A stretch of DNA of 20,374 bases from a virus. Positions 1-5,427 of this stretch are shown in pieces. Both the position numbers and the translations under genes were made by a program. The stretch covers positions 1 to 20,374 of the IMG/VR virus record IMGVR_UViG_3300046010_000554. One strand, written 5' to 3'. Each line of letters opens with the position of its first letter. The first letter of the stretch is position 1. Below the pieces are notes generated by a model. That model was not told the origin of the DNA. It worked only from the letters and a program-made list of their open reading frames with translations, and ran no database searches.

Positions 1-14
1 GGCCAAAAACAAAC

Positions 15-20
15 TATAAT
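15..20 (+). promoter_or_regulatory. Candidate -10 box upstream of structured RNA
   Basis: A perfect TATAAT lies at 15-20. A start site 7 bases downstream would be at about 27, which is exactly the first base of the strong inverted repeat described next. The matching -35 box would lie left of the window edge, so it cannot be checked. There is no TG extension. The call rests on the box and its spacing to the structure. Confidence 0.3.
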
Positions 21-26
21 GACAAC

Positions 27-201
27 GGGGTGGTAGCTGGGCTTCCCCCGCCCAACCTTCACGGGCTATCACCCCACCTTTACAGGGCGTTAAGCCGCCC
101 CAAGAGGATGTGGCAAGTAGCGAGTTTTGCGGCTTTCTGCGTTACATGAAACAGTCCACCAAATCTTGCCCTGTCTTTTTACTCTTGTATAAGACTTAGG
201 G
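27..201 (+). ncRNA. Candidate structured small RNA, no known family recognised
   Basis: This stretch is GC-richer than its surroundings and has no convincing gene. Visible pairings are: 27-37 with 65-75 (11 bp, one G:U), enclosing 38-42 with 50-54 (5 bp, loop of 7); 85-89 with 96-100 (5 bp, loop TTAAGC); 117-122 with 140-145 (6 bp, one G:U), competing with 112-117 with 165-170 (6 bp); and 173-177 with 191-195 plus 169-172 with 198-201 (9 bp with a TT bulge). The last hairpin is followed by only a short TTT, so it is a weak terminator at best. A TATAAT sits 7 bases before the first stem. I do not recognise a tRNA, 6S RNA or riboswitch. It could instead be the 3' end of a longer transcript or a DNA-level signal such as an origin. 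A reading frame open from the left edge to a stop at 147-149 competes with this call but gives a protein tail I do not recognise. Confidence 0.3.
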
Positions 202-230
202 TTTGTCCTAATAAACTTTTCTTTACTATG

Positions 231-239
231 TGGTATAAT
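231..239 (+). promoter_or_regulatory. Extended -10 promoter for the rightward mini-operon
   Basis: TGGTATAAT at 231-239 is a textbook extended -10 element (TGn plus a perfect TATAAT). No good -35 hexamer is visible at 15-18 bases upstream, which fits extended -10 promoters that do without one. Transcription would begin near 246. It gives a leader of about 25 bases before the first start codon at 271, with the ribosome-binding site at 256-264. It is likely read by host sigma-70 RNA polymerase. Confidence 0.6.
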
Positions 240-270
240 GTAGTTATAGTAATTGAAAAGGGGGAATTAA

Positions 271-450
271 ATGTCTGCATGGAAAAAAGTAATTCGCTAT
301 TCATTACGAGTAGATGGCAAATTTGAAAACCAATATACAACGCTAGAAGCTGCTAAACGCCAAGCCGCAAAATATCAAGCAAAAGGCAAATCAACTTTAA
401 TCAAAGAAGTAGAAGTCGAATGTATGTCTGTTAATTTTGGTGTAATTTAA
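271..450 (+). CDS. Small unknown phage protein, 59 aa (first gene of rightward operon)
   Basis: The gene starts at ATG 271 behind a strong purine-rich site (AAAAGGGGG, 256-264) and stops with TAA at 448-450. The product begins MSAWKKVIRYSLRVDGKF and is rich in Lys. Its pattern suggests two beta strands (residues 6-20), one amphipathic helix (about 25-39) and a last strand (43-50). This shape loosely resembles the small three-stranded DNA-binding folds of integrase arm or AP2 type, but that is only a guess from pattern. It is the first gene after the extended -10 promoter, so it should be expressed early and strongly. Function is not known. The good ribosome-binding site, the downstream operon and the balanced composition make it a believable gene despite its size. 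Confidence 0.72.
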   Translation: MSAWKKVIRYSLRVDGKFENQYTTLEAAKRQAAKYQAKGKSTLIKEVEVECMSVNFGVI

Positions 451-470
451 AAATTCATAAAGGGGGATTT

Positions 471-563
471 ATGAAAGATGTTTTATTAGGTGTAATTGGG
501 GGGCTGATTGCCTTTGGCATACCAGCTATTGTGTATGTTGTATATACAGGGGGTATATCGTGA
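471..563 (+). CDS. Single-span membrane mini-protein, 30 aa
   Basis: ATG at 471 is preceded by AAAGGGGGA (459-467), as strong as the sites of its neighbours, and TGA is at 561-563. The peptide starts MKDVLLGVIGGLIAFGIPA and is almost wholly hydrophobic from residue 4 to 26, then ends GGIS. It is therefore predicted to be one transmembrane helix with a very short charged N-terminus. Its stop overlaps the GTG start of the next gene by four bases (GTGA at 560-563), which suggests translational coupling. The role is unknown. Small phage membrane peptides of this kind can act in superinfection exclusion or host membrane alteration, but nothing here proves that. Confidence 0.6.
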   Translation: MKDVLLGVIGGLIAFGIPAIVYVVYTGGIS

Positions 564-769
564 GTTATATTAATACCATTATGATGGGCGATACGCCTGT
601 CGATGTTTACGGCACAGAATGTTCAGCCGAACCCGATGTGGGCCTAATGACTGACTATGTTGATATTGAGGACTTAAAAATAGGCGGTGTAAGCGTCTAT
701 GAGTTGTTTGCGTCTTACGGTCTATTAGACAAAGCGCAAGAATATATTAACGATTCATGGGGGGGATAA
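560..769 (+). CDS. Small acidic unknown protein, 69 aa
   Basis: The gene starts at GTG 560 behind AGGGGG (548-553), with its first bases shared with the stop of the gene before. The product starts MSYINTIMMGD and is acidic (many Asp and Glu, few Lys), with the segment TDYVDIEDLKIGGVSVYEL in the middle. No membrane span or known motif is visible. Small, strongly acidic phage proteins are often inhibitors of host DNA-binding enzymes or DNA mimics; that is a family-level analogy only. Its TAA at 767-769 overlaps the next ATG by one base. Confidence 0.72.
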   Translation: MSYINTIMMGDTPVDVYGTECSAEPDVGLMTDYVDIEDLKIGGVSVYELFASYGLLDKAQEYINDSWGG

Positions 770-996
770 TGAAAGCGTTTCCAAGTACAGAACCTATTTA
801 TGGCAATGACATTATTGGTGTTAAAGAAAGTGCAGGCATGGACTTGCGAGATTACTTTGCAGCTAAAGCTATGCAAGCCGATATAACAAATTATGAAGAT
901 AACAGCAAATTTGGCCCTGATTTTTGGTCATGTGAAAGTATTGCAAAAAGAGCATACAACATGGCTGACGCAATGATGAAAGCGAGAGAAGAATGA
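769..996 (+). CDS. Small unknown protein, 75 aa
   Basis: I place the start at ATG 769-771, not at the in-frame ATG 757. The G-run at 759-765 is the ribosome-binding site in the style of the neighbouring genes, and the TAATG overlap with the previous gene is typical. The upstream ATG has no such site. The product begins MKAFPSTEPIYGND and includes a likely helical C-terminal half (CESIAKRAYNMADAMMKARE). It is mixed in charge and has no membrane span or motif I can name. The segment MDLRDYFAAKAMQADI is also seen in small uncharacterised phage and prophage proteins that begin with a short Met-Asp-Leu-Arg-Asp-Tyr-Phe-Ala-Ala block; their function is unknown. Confidence 0.75.
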   Translation: MKAFPSTEPIYGNDIIGVKESAGMDLRDYFAAKAMQADITNYEDNSKFGPDFWSCESIAKRAYNMADAMMKAREE

Positions 997-1196
997 ATAC
1001 ACCATACAACACAGGCAAAGTAAAGATTGGGTGCAATTACCAAAAGCCACGGTATGTTGAAGAAGATATGGATATGCTACGGTTACAGTCTTATTTAATC
1101 CATGACCCCGCCCGTTTAAAGCGAGAGTATTGGACTAACAAAGTCCTAATTTGGGTTGGGGTGTTTGTTTTAACTATCGCAATCTTGCAAAGCTAA
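993..1196 (+). CDS. Small C-terminally anchored membrane protein, 67 aa
   Basis: ATG 993 overlaps the previous stop by four bases (ATGA), with GAGAGAAG just upstream as a moderate ribosome-binding site. Residues 1-48 are soluble and basic (MNTPYNTGKVKIGCNYQ, then an acidic-to-basic stretch with HDPARLKREYW). Residues about 50-66 (KVLIWVGVFVLTIAILQ) form one hydrophobic span, so the protein is predicted to be anchored at its C-terminus with the soluble part in the cytoplasm. It ends 27 bases inside the 3' end of the oppositely oriented endolysin gene. Function unknown. It is the last gene of the rightward operon. Confidence 0.7.
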   Translation: MNTPYNTGKVKIGCNYQKPRYVEEDMDMLRLQSYLIHDPARLKREYWTNKVLIWVGVFVLTIAILQS

Positions 1197-1691
1197 TTGT
1201 CTAGCTTCTTCGACCCGATTAAGCCATCCACGAATAAAACGGGCTTGGTCGGGTTTTCTTGCAACTATCCCTTGATAGAAGTCTGCCCTAGCGTCTGAGA
1301 ACTTTGTAATAAGGTCTTTAGCGTTTGAAGCATTAATTGCTGCCATAGTCTTAGGCCCGATAATTCCGTCAGCCACCACCCCGATAGCCTGTTGTAGCGT
1401 CTTAACGCTTCGCCCTGTTCCTGCATTAACGGCAAAATCAAATACCACATAATCTAGCCCTTTCGGTAAAACTTCACAATAGGCAGCGTTCCAATACTTT
1501 TGTTTATACAGTTTACCGACCTTTTCAGAGGTCAAGGCACGCATATCGGCTTCGGATACAGGGTGACCTACAAATTCTTCCCAAACACGCTGGGTAACGC
1601 CTAAATTGGTTTTACCGCCTGAATCTAAAGGGTCGTTTACATAACCGCCTTCGTGTTTAAGCACACGGGCTAAACACTCCTCAAATCTCAT
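1170..1691 (-). CDS. Endolysin: GH108 family lysozyme with peptidoglycan-binding domain
   Basis: This 173-aa protein cuts the peptidoglycan glycan chain at the end of infection. Residues 12-33 carry the hallmark of glycoside hydrolase family 108: KHEGGYVND, then GGKTNLGVT. Glu14 in HEGGY is the expected catalytic acid. From about residue 88 (NAGTGRSVKTLQQAIG, then DGIIGPKT) comes the associated C-terminal domain (PG_binding_3 type). Full length fits the family (about 170-190 aa). There is no signal peptide or membrane segment, so it should need the holin encoded next to it. Its ATG overlaps the stop of the holin gene by four bases. Its 3' end overlaps the last rightward gene by 27 bases, tail to tail. 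Confidence 0.93.
   Translation of the reverse strand: MRFEECLARVLKHEGGYVNDPLDSGGKTNLGVTQRVWEEFVGHPVSEADMRALTSEKVGKLYKQKYWNAAYCEVLPKGLDYVVFDFAVNAGTGRSVKTLQQAIGVVADGIIGPKTMAAINASNAKDLITKFSDARADFYQGIVARKPDQARFIRGWLNRVEEARQLALQDCDS
1212..1260 (+). terminator. Candidate intrinsic terminator of the rightward operon, inside the antisense endolysin gene
   Basis: Bases 1213-1225 (ACCCGATTAAGCC) pair with 1242-1254 (GGCTTGGTCGGGT) along 13 bp with two G:U wobbles, loop 1226-1241. The stem runs into TTTTCTT (1254-1260). It lies 17 bases after the last stop codon of the rightward genes, the expected position. The 16-base loop is larger than usual and the T-tract is interrupted by a C, so strength is uncertain. 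Confidence 0.5.
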
Positions 1692-2056
1692 TTCTTCAGG
1701 TTTGCCATGATACGGCTACCAAATAAGAATCCAAAAGCAATGTTGGCAGCTTCTAAACCAATACGCTGTACATACTGGTCAACGGGTAAAAATAAGGTGC
1801 ATAGTCCTACAACAATGACGGTCAAAGCCCCGATATAACGGCTAGAAGCCCTTAAATCAATCACCCATTGGCTAGGTTGTCCGTATGGGTTATCCAGCTT
1901 TGCAAGGGCTTCTAAACGAGCAATTTCGCTGTTATCAAGCTGAATTTGCTCTGCAATGGTGGTTGGGCGAACTCCACCGTTAAAACGCCCTATGAGTTGT
2001 TTAATGCCTTCTACGCCTACTGGGACTAAAGCACCTATGATTGTTTCGAGAATCAT
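1688..2056 (-). CDS. Holin, GTA-type three-helix family (probable)
   Basis: A 122-aa membrane protein directly upstream of the endolysin with a four-base overlap. It starts with an amphipathic segment (MILETIIGALVPVGVEGIKQ), has a soluble charged middle (residues 25-72) and two hydrophobic spans (about 75-92, GALTVIVVGLCTLFL, and 101-116, IAFGFLFGS). This layout and the N-terminal sequence match the holin family first described for gene transfer agent release (GTA_holin_3TM). It would form lesions in the inner membrane that release the signal-less lysozyme. The family call rests on sequence pattern and position, not on a search. Confidence 0.8.
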   Translation of the reverse strand: MILETIIGALVPVGVEGIKQLIGRFNGGVRPTTIAEQIQLDNSEIARLEALAKLDNPYGQPSQWVIDLRASSRYIGALTVIVVGLCTLFLPVDQYVQRIGLEAANIAFGFLFGSRIMANLKK

Positions 2057-2265
2057 CGCTTAAACACCATATCGGCTATCCAAGTAACAAAGCCGCCAAA
2101 TACTGATGCCGCCCCCATAATTGCCCAAAGACTTCCCTTAGACCGTTCTGCCATAGCAACCAATTTTTTAATATCGGCTTCCATGGTGTCAACCTTCTTT
2201 TCCATGGTTTCAAATTGAGCCACTAACTTACCGTATTTGTAAGGGTCGAGGAAGTCATCAGCCAT
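2053..2265 (-). CDS. Coiled-coil plus transmembrane lysis-cassette protein (XhlA-like)
   Basis: This 70-aa protein begins MADDFLDPYKYGKLVAQFE. It has a heptad-like helix at residues 15-40 (FETMEKKVDTMEADIKKLV) and one C-terminal hydrophobic span (about 46-67, LWAIMGAASVFGGFVTW), ending with a basic pair. That plan is the same as in XhlA-type proteins, which sit in the inner membrane and work with holins. It overlaps the holin gene by four bases and follows the basic-tailed gene with one base between. It could be a second holin or a holin regulator. I cannot tell which from sequence alone. Confidence 0.6.
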   Translation of the reverse strand: MADDFLDPYKYGKLVAQFETMEKKVDTMEADIKKLVAMAERSKGSLWAIMGAASVFGGFVTWIADMVFKR

Positions 2266-2266
2266 A

Positions 2267-2434
2267 TCATGCTTTCTTGCGTACCGTTTTTACTGGCGAC
2301 TTTTTTGCAACGGTTTTCCGTTTAGTCGCAACTTTTTTAACGGGTTTTGGGCAATCAAAAGTTTTAAATACATCAGCCCAATACACCTTTTTGGTGTAAC
2401 CCATCTTATCGAATACCCAGTCAATGATAAACAT
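2267..2434 (-). CDS. Small protein with a lysine-rich, histone-like tail, 55 aa
   Basis: ATG is at 2432-2434 behind AAAGGTG (2440-2446 region), and TGA is at 2267-2269. The N-terminal half (MFIIDWVFDKMGYTKKVYW) is a small hydrophobic/aromatic segment ending in a possible helix. Residues 33-55 are a Lys/Ala/Val/Thr-rich tail (KKVATKRKTVAKK, then KTVRKKA) with a KxVAxK style typical of histone H1 or nucleoid protein tails. It fits exactly between its neighbours (two bases on one side, one on the other), which supports it being real. Such a tail could bind nucleic acid, phosphate groups of lipopolysaccharide or the acidic membrane surface. Given the lysis neighbours, membrane or lysis work is as likely as DNA binding. 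Confidence 0.65.
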   Translation of the reverse strand: MFIIDWVFDKMGYTKKVYWADVFKTFDCPKPVKKVATKRKTVAKKSPVKTVRKKA

Positions 2435-2436
2435 TA

Positions 2437-2841
2437 TTACACCTTTAAGGCTTTAAGTTCATCAAGGGTAGTTGCGTCATCAACCAGCTTAGTAATATCA
2501 CGCAGACGCTGTTTTTCAGCCACAATCGCAGAAGTATCAGCACCGCTTTCTAAGGCACGCTGAAATGCTACATCTTGGGCTTCTAGCAAAGGTTTACGCT
2601 CGGCACGCAAACGGTCTTTGGTAATGGCTTTAGCTTTGTCAAAGTTTACAGAAACTACATCGTCAGCCAATTCCCAAGCATTAAAAAAGTCATTGTGTTC
2701 GTTGGGTAATGTATCGCTATCAACAATAATTGCACCAGCAGGGCAGTCTTTTGTTAATACTTGTTCAATAGGCAATTCTCCAGTAGGAATGCAAACGGAA
2801 ACACCGCCATTGTCGTTAGTGAATATGATTACTTGTGCCAT
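2437..2841 (-). CDS. Probable tail-fibre accessory or assembly chaperone
   Basis: A 134-aa soluble protein starting MAQVIIFTNDNGGVSVCIP. Its N-terminal half is a small beta-rich domain with the ending DFFNAWEL. The C-terminal half (about 70-134) is helical, with RLRAERKPLLEAQDVAF and KQRLRDITK, a pattern that recalls tail assembly chaperones in which an R-x-E-R-x-x-L-L motif precedes a late L-R-D-I motif. It directly follows four fibre genes, the usual place for a fibre chaperone. N-terminal sequences of this type are common among uncharacterised aquatic phage proteins. Function by context and motif only; it may also be a virion accessory protein. Confidence 0.6.
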   Translation of the reverse strand: MAQVIIFTNDNGGVSVCIPTGELPIEQVLTKDCPAGAIIVDSDTLPNEHNDFFNAWELADDVVSVNFDKAKAITKDRLRAERKPLLEAQDVAFQRALESGADTSAIVAEKQRLRDITKLVDDATTLDELKALKV

Positions 2842-2850
2842 GATTTATCC

Positions 2851-3291
2851 TTATGAACTAATAAAAATTGCACTAATAAAGGTAGCGTCTTGGGGTCCTG
2901 ATGTTCTCAGTCTATATTGCGTTGTAGAAACAAGTGTTGGTGCAGTTCCAGTTCCACCACTAGCATAAGGAAATAAAGCACCAGGAGCGGTTCCACCCTC
3001 GAAAGAACCAGCCATACAGTAAGTAGCATTAGGCATCGCAGTTGTAAAGTTTACGGTGTAGTCACCAGTTCCATTATCAGTAATAGAACTTACATTAAAT
3101 GAACTATTAATTGCTACCGTTCCTGTTCCGTTAAAGTTTACCCACGCTTTAGCAATACCAGTCATTCCGTTCTGTGTTGCAAGAACTCCGCTTGGTGCAT
3201 TTAATGTAGTTACTGTTCCAGTAGTAATTGTGCCAGCAGTTATTGTTGCGGCACTAAAGTTTGGTGTATCGCCCGATATAGTTAATGGCAT
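2851..3291 (-). CDS. Short tail-fibre or receptor-binding protein, 146 aa
   Basis: The N-terminal 40 residues (MPLTISGDTPNFSAATITAG, then TTGTVTTLNAPSG) are a low-complexity Thr/Gly beta segment like trimeric fibre shafts. From residue 46 there is a domain with IAKAWVNFNGTGTVAI, then DNGTGDYTVNFTTAMPNA. This domain recurs at the ends of many phage fibres, where it is probably a beta-sandwich tip. The chain ends FISAIFISS. It is the last of four consecutive fibre genes and may form a separate small fibre or be joined to the virion through a partner, since it has no long anchor domain. It lacks the C-terminal motif shared by the two genes upstream. Confidence 0.72.
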   Translation of the reverse strand: MPLTISGDTPNFSAATITAGTITTGTVTTLNAPSGVLATQNGMTGIAKAWVNFNGTGTVAINSSFNVSSITDNGTGDYTVNFTTAMPNATYCMAGSFEGGTAPGALFPYASGGTGTAPTLVSTTQYRLRTSGPQDATFISAIFISS

Positions 3292-3294
3292 ATA

Positions 3295-3915
3295 TTAGCC
3301 CTCGTAAAGAATGTTGATTGTGCCAGCGTCAAAGGTGTCTGTTCCGTTTACGGTGGTGATGCGAACTCGGTCTAATGTGCCACCGATATTTGTAACATTA
3401 CCGCCACCATTACAAGTTACTGTGGTAGAGTTTTTAGCACTATGACTTGAAACCCATGCGTTAGCACCAATCAATGTAATTGTCATTATTCCTGACATAG
3501 TATTAGAAGCTGTTGCGTTTTGCATAGCAAATCCAGCAGTAGAAGCAGTAGTTCCACCACCGCTACTAATGGATGTAGAAACATAACCTGAAGTAACTAC
3601 GCCAGTACTAATTCCAACTTGAACTAAAACAGAACTAGTGCCGCTTCCTGAAACTCCAGCAAATATAACACTAATTCTTTTTACCCAGCTAGGTATTCCA
3701 GTAAAGTCAACCGATGTACCGCTTGCAGATACAGCAGTTCCGCTAGTAATTACGCCACCACCAAATGTTCCCGTAGCGGTTAAATTATTAGCAGTAACAC
3801 CGCCTGACGCTACTGTTAATCTAGTAGTACCATTACTTTGTAGTTCGATTGTTCCACTTGTATCAGCAGTTTGTACTAAACCGCTTGATGTGGATGCGTT
3901 TAAGGTTACAGGCAT
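3295..3915 (-). CDS. Tail-fibre protein, paralogue of the gene upstream (206 aa)
   Basis: Residues 1-50 are a fibre-like segment (GLVQTADTSGTIELQSNG, then TTRLTVASGG) often seen as a repeat or link in phage fibres. Residues 56-206 form a domain shared with the product of 3925-4518: both have SASGTSV, then IPSWVxRI, then GVSxxGT, and both end in GTDTFDAGTINILYE. The middle of the domain is much more different than its two ends. This pattern fits a receptor-binding head whose loops vary while the core is kept. The role in host recognition is inferred from family and place. Confidence 0.75.
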   Translation of the reverse strand: MPVTLNASTSSGLVQTADTSGTIELQSNGTTRLTVASGGVTANNLTATGTFGGGVITSGTAVSASGTSVDFTGIPSWVKRISVIFAGVSGSGTSSVLVQVGISTGVVTSGYVSTSISSGGGTTASTAGFAMQNATASNTMSGIMTITLIGANAWVSSHSAKNSTTVTCNGGGNVTNIGGTLDRVRITTVNGTDTFDAGTINILYEG

Positions 3916-3924
3916 ATTTATTCC

Positions 3925-4518
3925 TTATTCATACAAAATGTTAATAGTGCCAGCATCGAAAGTGTCTGTGCCGTCCATGTATAAACGAACAGCAGTAGCT
4001 ACTGCTCCTAAATCTACTGAACCACCACCATAAGAAGGAATGGTTGAAGTTGCTGTTCCAATATTTGATGTATATGTCCAAACATTAGTAGATAGTCGAG
4101 TACAAACAATTGTTCCTGAATATAAAGCTGCCGCAACCGCAGTTCTTTGTATAGCAAATCCATCAGTAAACGATGAAGATGCCGCAGTTCCACCAGCAAT
4201 TGCACCAACAATAGAAACATAGGTGGCTGAATATGTAGGAGTTCCACCTGTTCCTAATTGAACTCGCATAGCTGTTGTTCCATTAGTGGAAACACCTTGT
4301 ATCATTACAGTTATGCGTTGAACCCATGATGGTATAGATGTAAAAGCTACAGAAGTGCCACTTGCAGATACAGAAGTACCAGCAGTAATAGCACTATTTT
4401 GACCAGCAACAACCAGTGTTCCCGTAACGGCAGGTAAATTTAAAGTATTAGTACCAGCAACGGCTGGTTCTGAAAGCGTAATACTTCCGCTAGTTGAGCC
4501 TAATAAGACAATAGACAT
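3925..4518 (-). CDS. Tail-fibre protein, paralogue of the gene downstream (197 aa)
   Basis: The first 40 residues (MSIVLLGSTSGSITLSEPA, then TLNLPAVTGTLVVAG) are a typical fibre N-terminal repeat found in many phages, where the TLNLPxxTGTLV stretch leads into the shaft. Residues 44-197 are the domain shared with the next gene, ending with the same 15-residue motif. The N-terminal parts of the two paralogues differ, so the C-terminal domain has been duplicated or joined onto different stems. It would be a trimeric beta-structured fibre tip outside the virion. Nine bases separate it from each neighbour. Confidence 0.75.
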   Translation of the reverse strand: MSIVLLGSTSGSITLSEPAVAGTNTLNLPAVTGTLVVAGQNSAITAGTSVSASGTSVAFTSIPSWVQRITVMIQGVSTNGTTAMRVQLGTGGTPTYSATYVSIVGAIAGGTAASSSFTDGFAIQRTAVAAALYSGTIVCTRLSTNVWTYTSNIGTATSTIPSYGGGSVDLGAVATAVRLYMDGTDTFDAGTINILYE

Positions 4519-4527
4519 ATATTTTCC

Positions 4528-5427
4528 TTATAAAACGACCCAGCGACTACCGCTTGGTACAGTTACCACGACACCGCTATTAATTGTAATGGGTGAAACA
4601 GTCGATGCGTTCTTTCCCGCAGGAATTTGATAAGAAGCCGTTACCGTTTGGCTGTTTTCCACAAATACTTGGTCACCGCCATTACCTGTTGCTCCACCGC
4701 CAATTTGACCCCATACGCCTACTTTATAAGAACCTACAACCGTTGCTGAGCCTGCGGGGTCGGTCAGCATCGTATAAGTAAAGGTTGTATCGCCTGTAAC
4801 AGTAATGCTAAAAGTGCCGTTATACGCACTTGGCGTAGCACCACTAACCGTTACAAAAGCACCTGTGGTTAAGTTATGATTGGCGGCAGTTGTTAAAGTA
4901 GCGGTGGTCGTGCTGTTGGTAATCGAACTAATGGTCTGTCCGCTATATGTCGAATAGCCCTCAAAAGTCTGTAAGGTGGTGTTATAACGAATTGAACCTA
5001 CAGCAGGGGTAGCCGAGCGTTGAGCAGTCGTACCGTTTGGCAGTTTTACCTGACCTGTGCCGTTTACCGCCAAATTACCAGCCATTGTGGTATCGCCAGT
5101 AACCGACAAAGTGCTATTTAATGCAGTAGCACCTGTAACCGTTAGGGTAGAAGAACATACCACAGCACCACCAAAAGTAGGGGTGTTAAATTGAGAATAG
5201 TTAATAGCATCGCCATTAACTGTACCAGTAGCAAGGTTTGTAACCTTATTACTATTCATGTTTAATGGGCCAGTCATCGGGGTCTGACCATCGCTTGCTA
5301 CCGAACCCGTGAGTGCGGAAGCAATATCGTTCATGGTGTTATTAGCCCATGTTGACGAAATAACTGTTTGGCTAACTACTGGATTACCAGCAGGTAGGGA
5401 ATATGTACCTGACCCGTTTCTACTCAT
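4528..5427 (-). CDS. Tail-fibre protein with N-terminal adaptor, FCCH-like module and C-terminal cap (299 aa)
   Basis: Residues 1-70 (MSRNGSGTYSLPAGNPVVS, then STWANNTMNDIASALT and MTGPLNMNSNKVTNLA) are a very common phage fibre N-terminus thought to attach the fibre to the tail. A repeat-like shaft follows (90-130, TLTVTGATALNSTLSVTGDT). Residues 137-160 carry the RSATPAVGSIRYNT motif. Residues 166-236 are a beta module like that called E1-FCCH-like in automatic annotation (NHNLTTGAFVTVSGATPSAY). The last 42 residues (258-299) end GSRWVVL and match the end of the fibre at 18092-19660. It is probably the anchor fibre to which the three smaller products relate. It overlaps the gene upstream by four bases. 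Confidence 0.85.
   Translation of the reverse strand: MSRNGSGTYSLPAGNPVVSQTVISSTWANNTMNDIASALTGSVASDGQTPMTGPLNMNSNKVTNLATGTVNGDAINYSQFNTPTFGGAVVCSSTLTVTGATALNSTLSVTGDTTMAGNLAVNGTGQVKLPNGTTAQRSATPAVGSIRYNTTLQTFEGYSTYSGQTISSITNSTTTATLTTAANHNLTTGAFVTVSGATPSAYNGTFSITVTGDTTFTYTMLTDPAGSATVVGSYKVGVWGQIGGGATGNGGDQVFVENSQTVTASYQIPAGKNASTVSPITINSGVVVTVPSGSRWVVL

Noticed and set aside
3-149. Reading frame open from the left edge to TGA at 147-149 (48 codons, plus strand)
   Set aside because: The sequence would read as a Pro/Leu/Arg-rich tail without any recognisable domain, and the same bases form strong stems typical of structured RNA. It cannot be excluded as the end of a gene from outside the window.
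757-768. Upstream in-frame ATG as start of the 75-aa gene
   Set aside because: It has no ribosome-binding site, while the ATG at 769 has a G-run just before it and a one-base TAATG overlap with the previous gene.
1132-1146. GGACT/AGTCC hairpin as terminator for the leftward lysis transcript
   Set aside because: Only a 5-bp stem and no T-tract on the minus strand side; too weak to call.
1265-1450. 61-codon minus-strand frame inside the endolysin gene
   Set aside because: An alternate frame within a clearly coding endolysin; no internal start signal of note.
2618-2968. 116-codon plus-strand frame opposite 2437-2841 and the next fibre
   Set aside because: Antisense to two genes and lacking a ribosome-binding site; a shadow.
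3638-4033. 131-codon plus-strand frame opposite two fibre genes
   Set aside because: It spans the junction of two real minus-strand fibre genes, is Pro/Val/Ala-rich as expected for the reverse of Gly/Thr/Ser coding sequence, and has no upstream signals.
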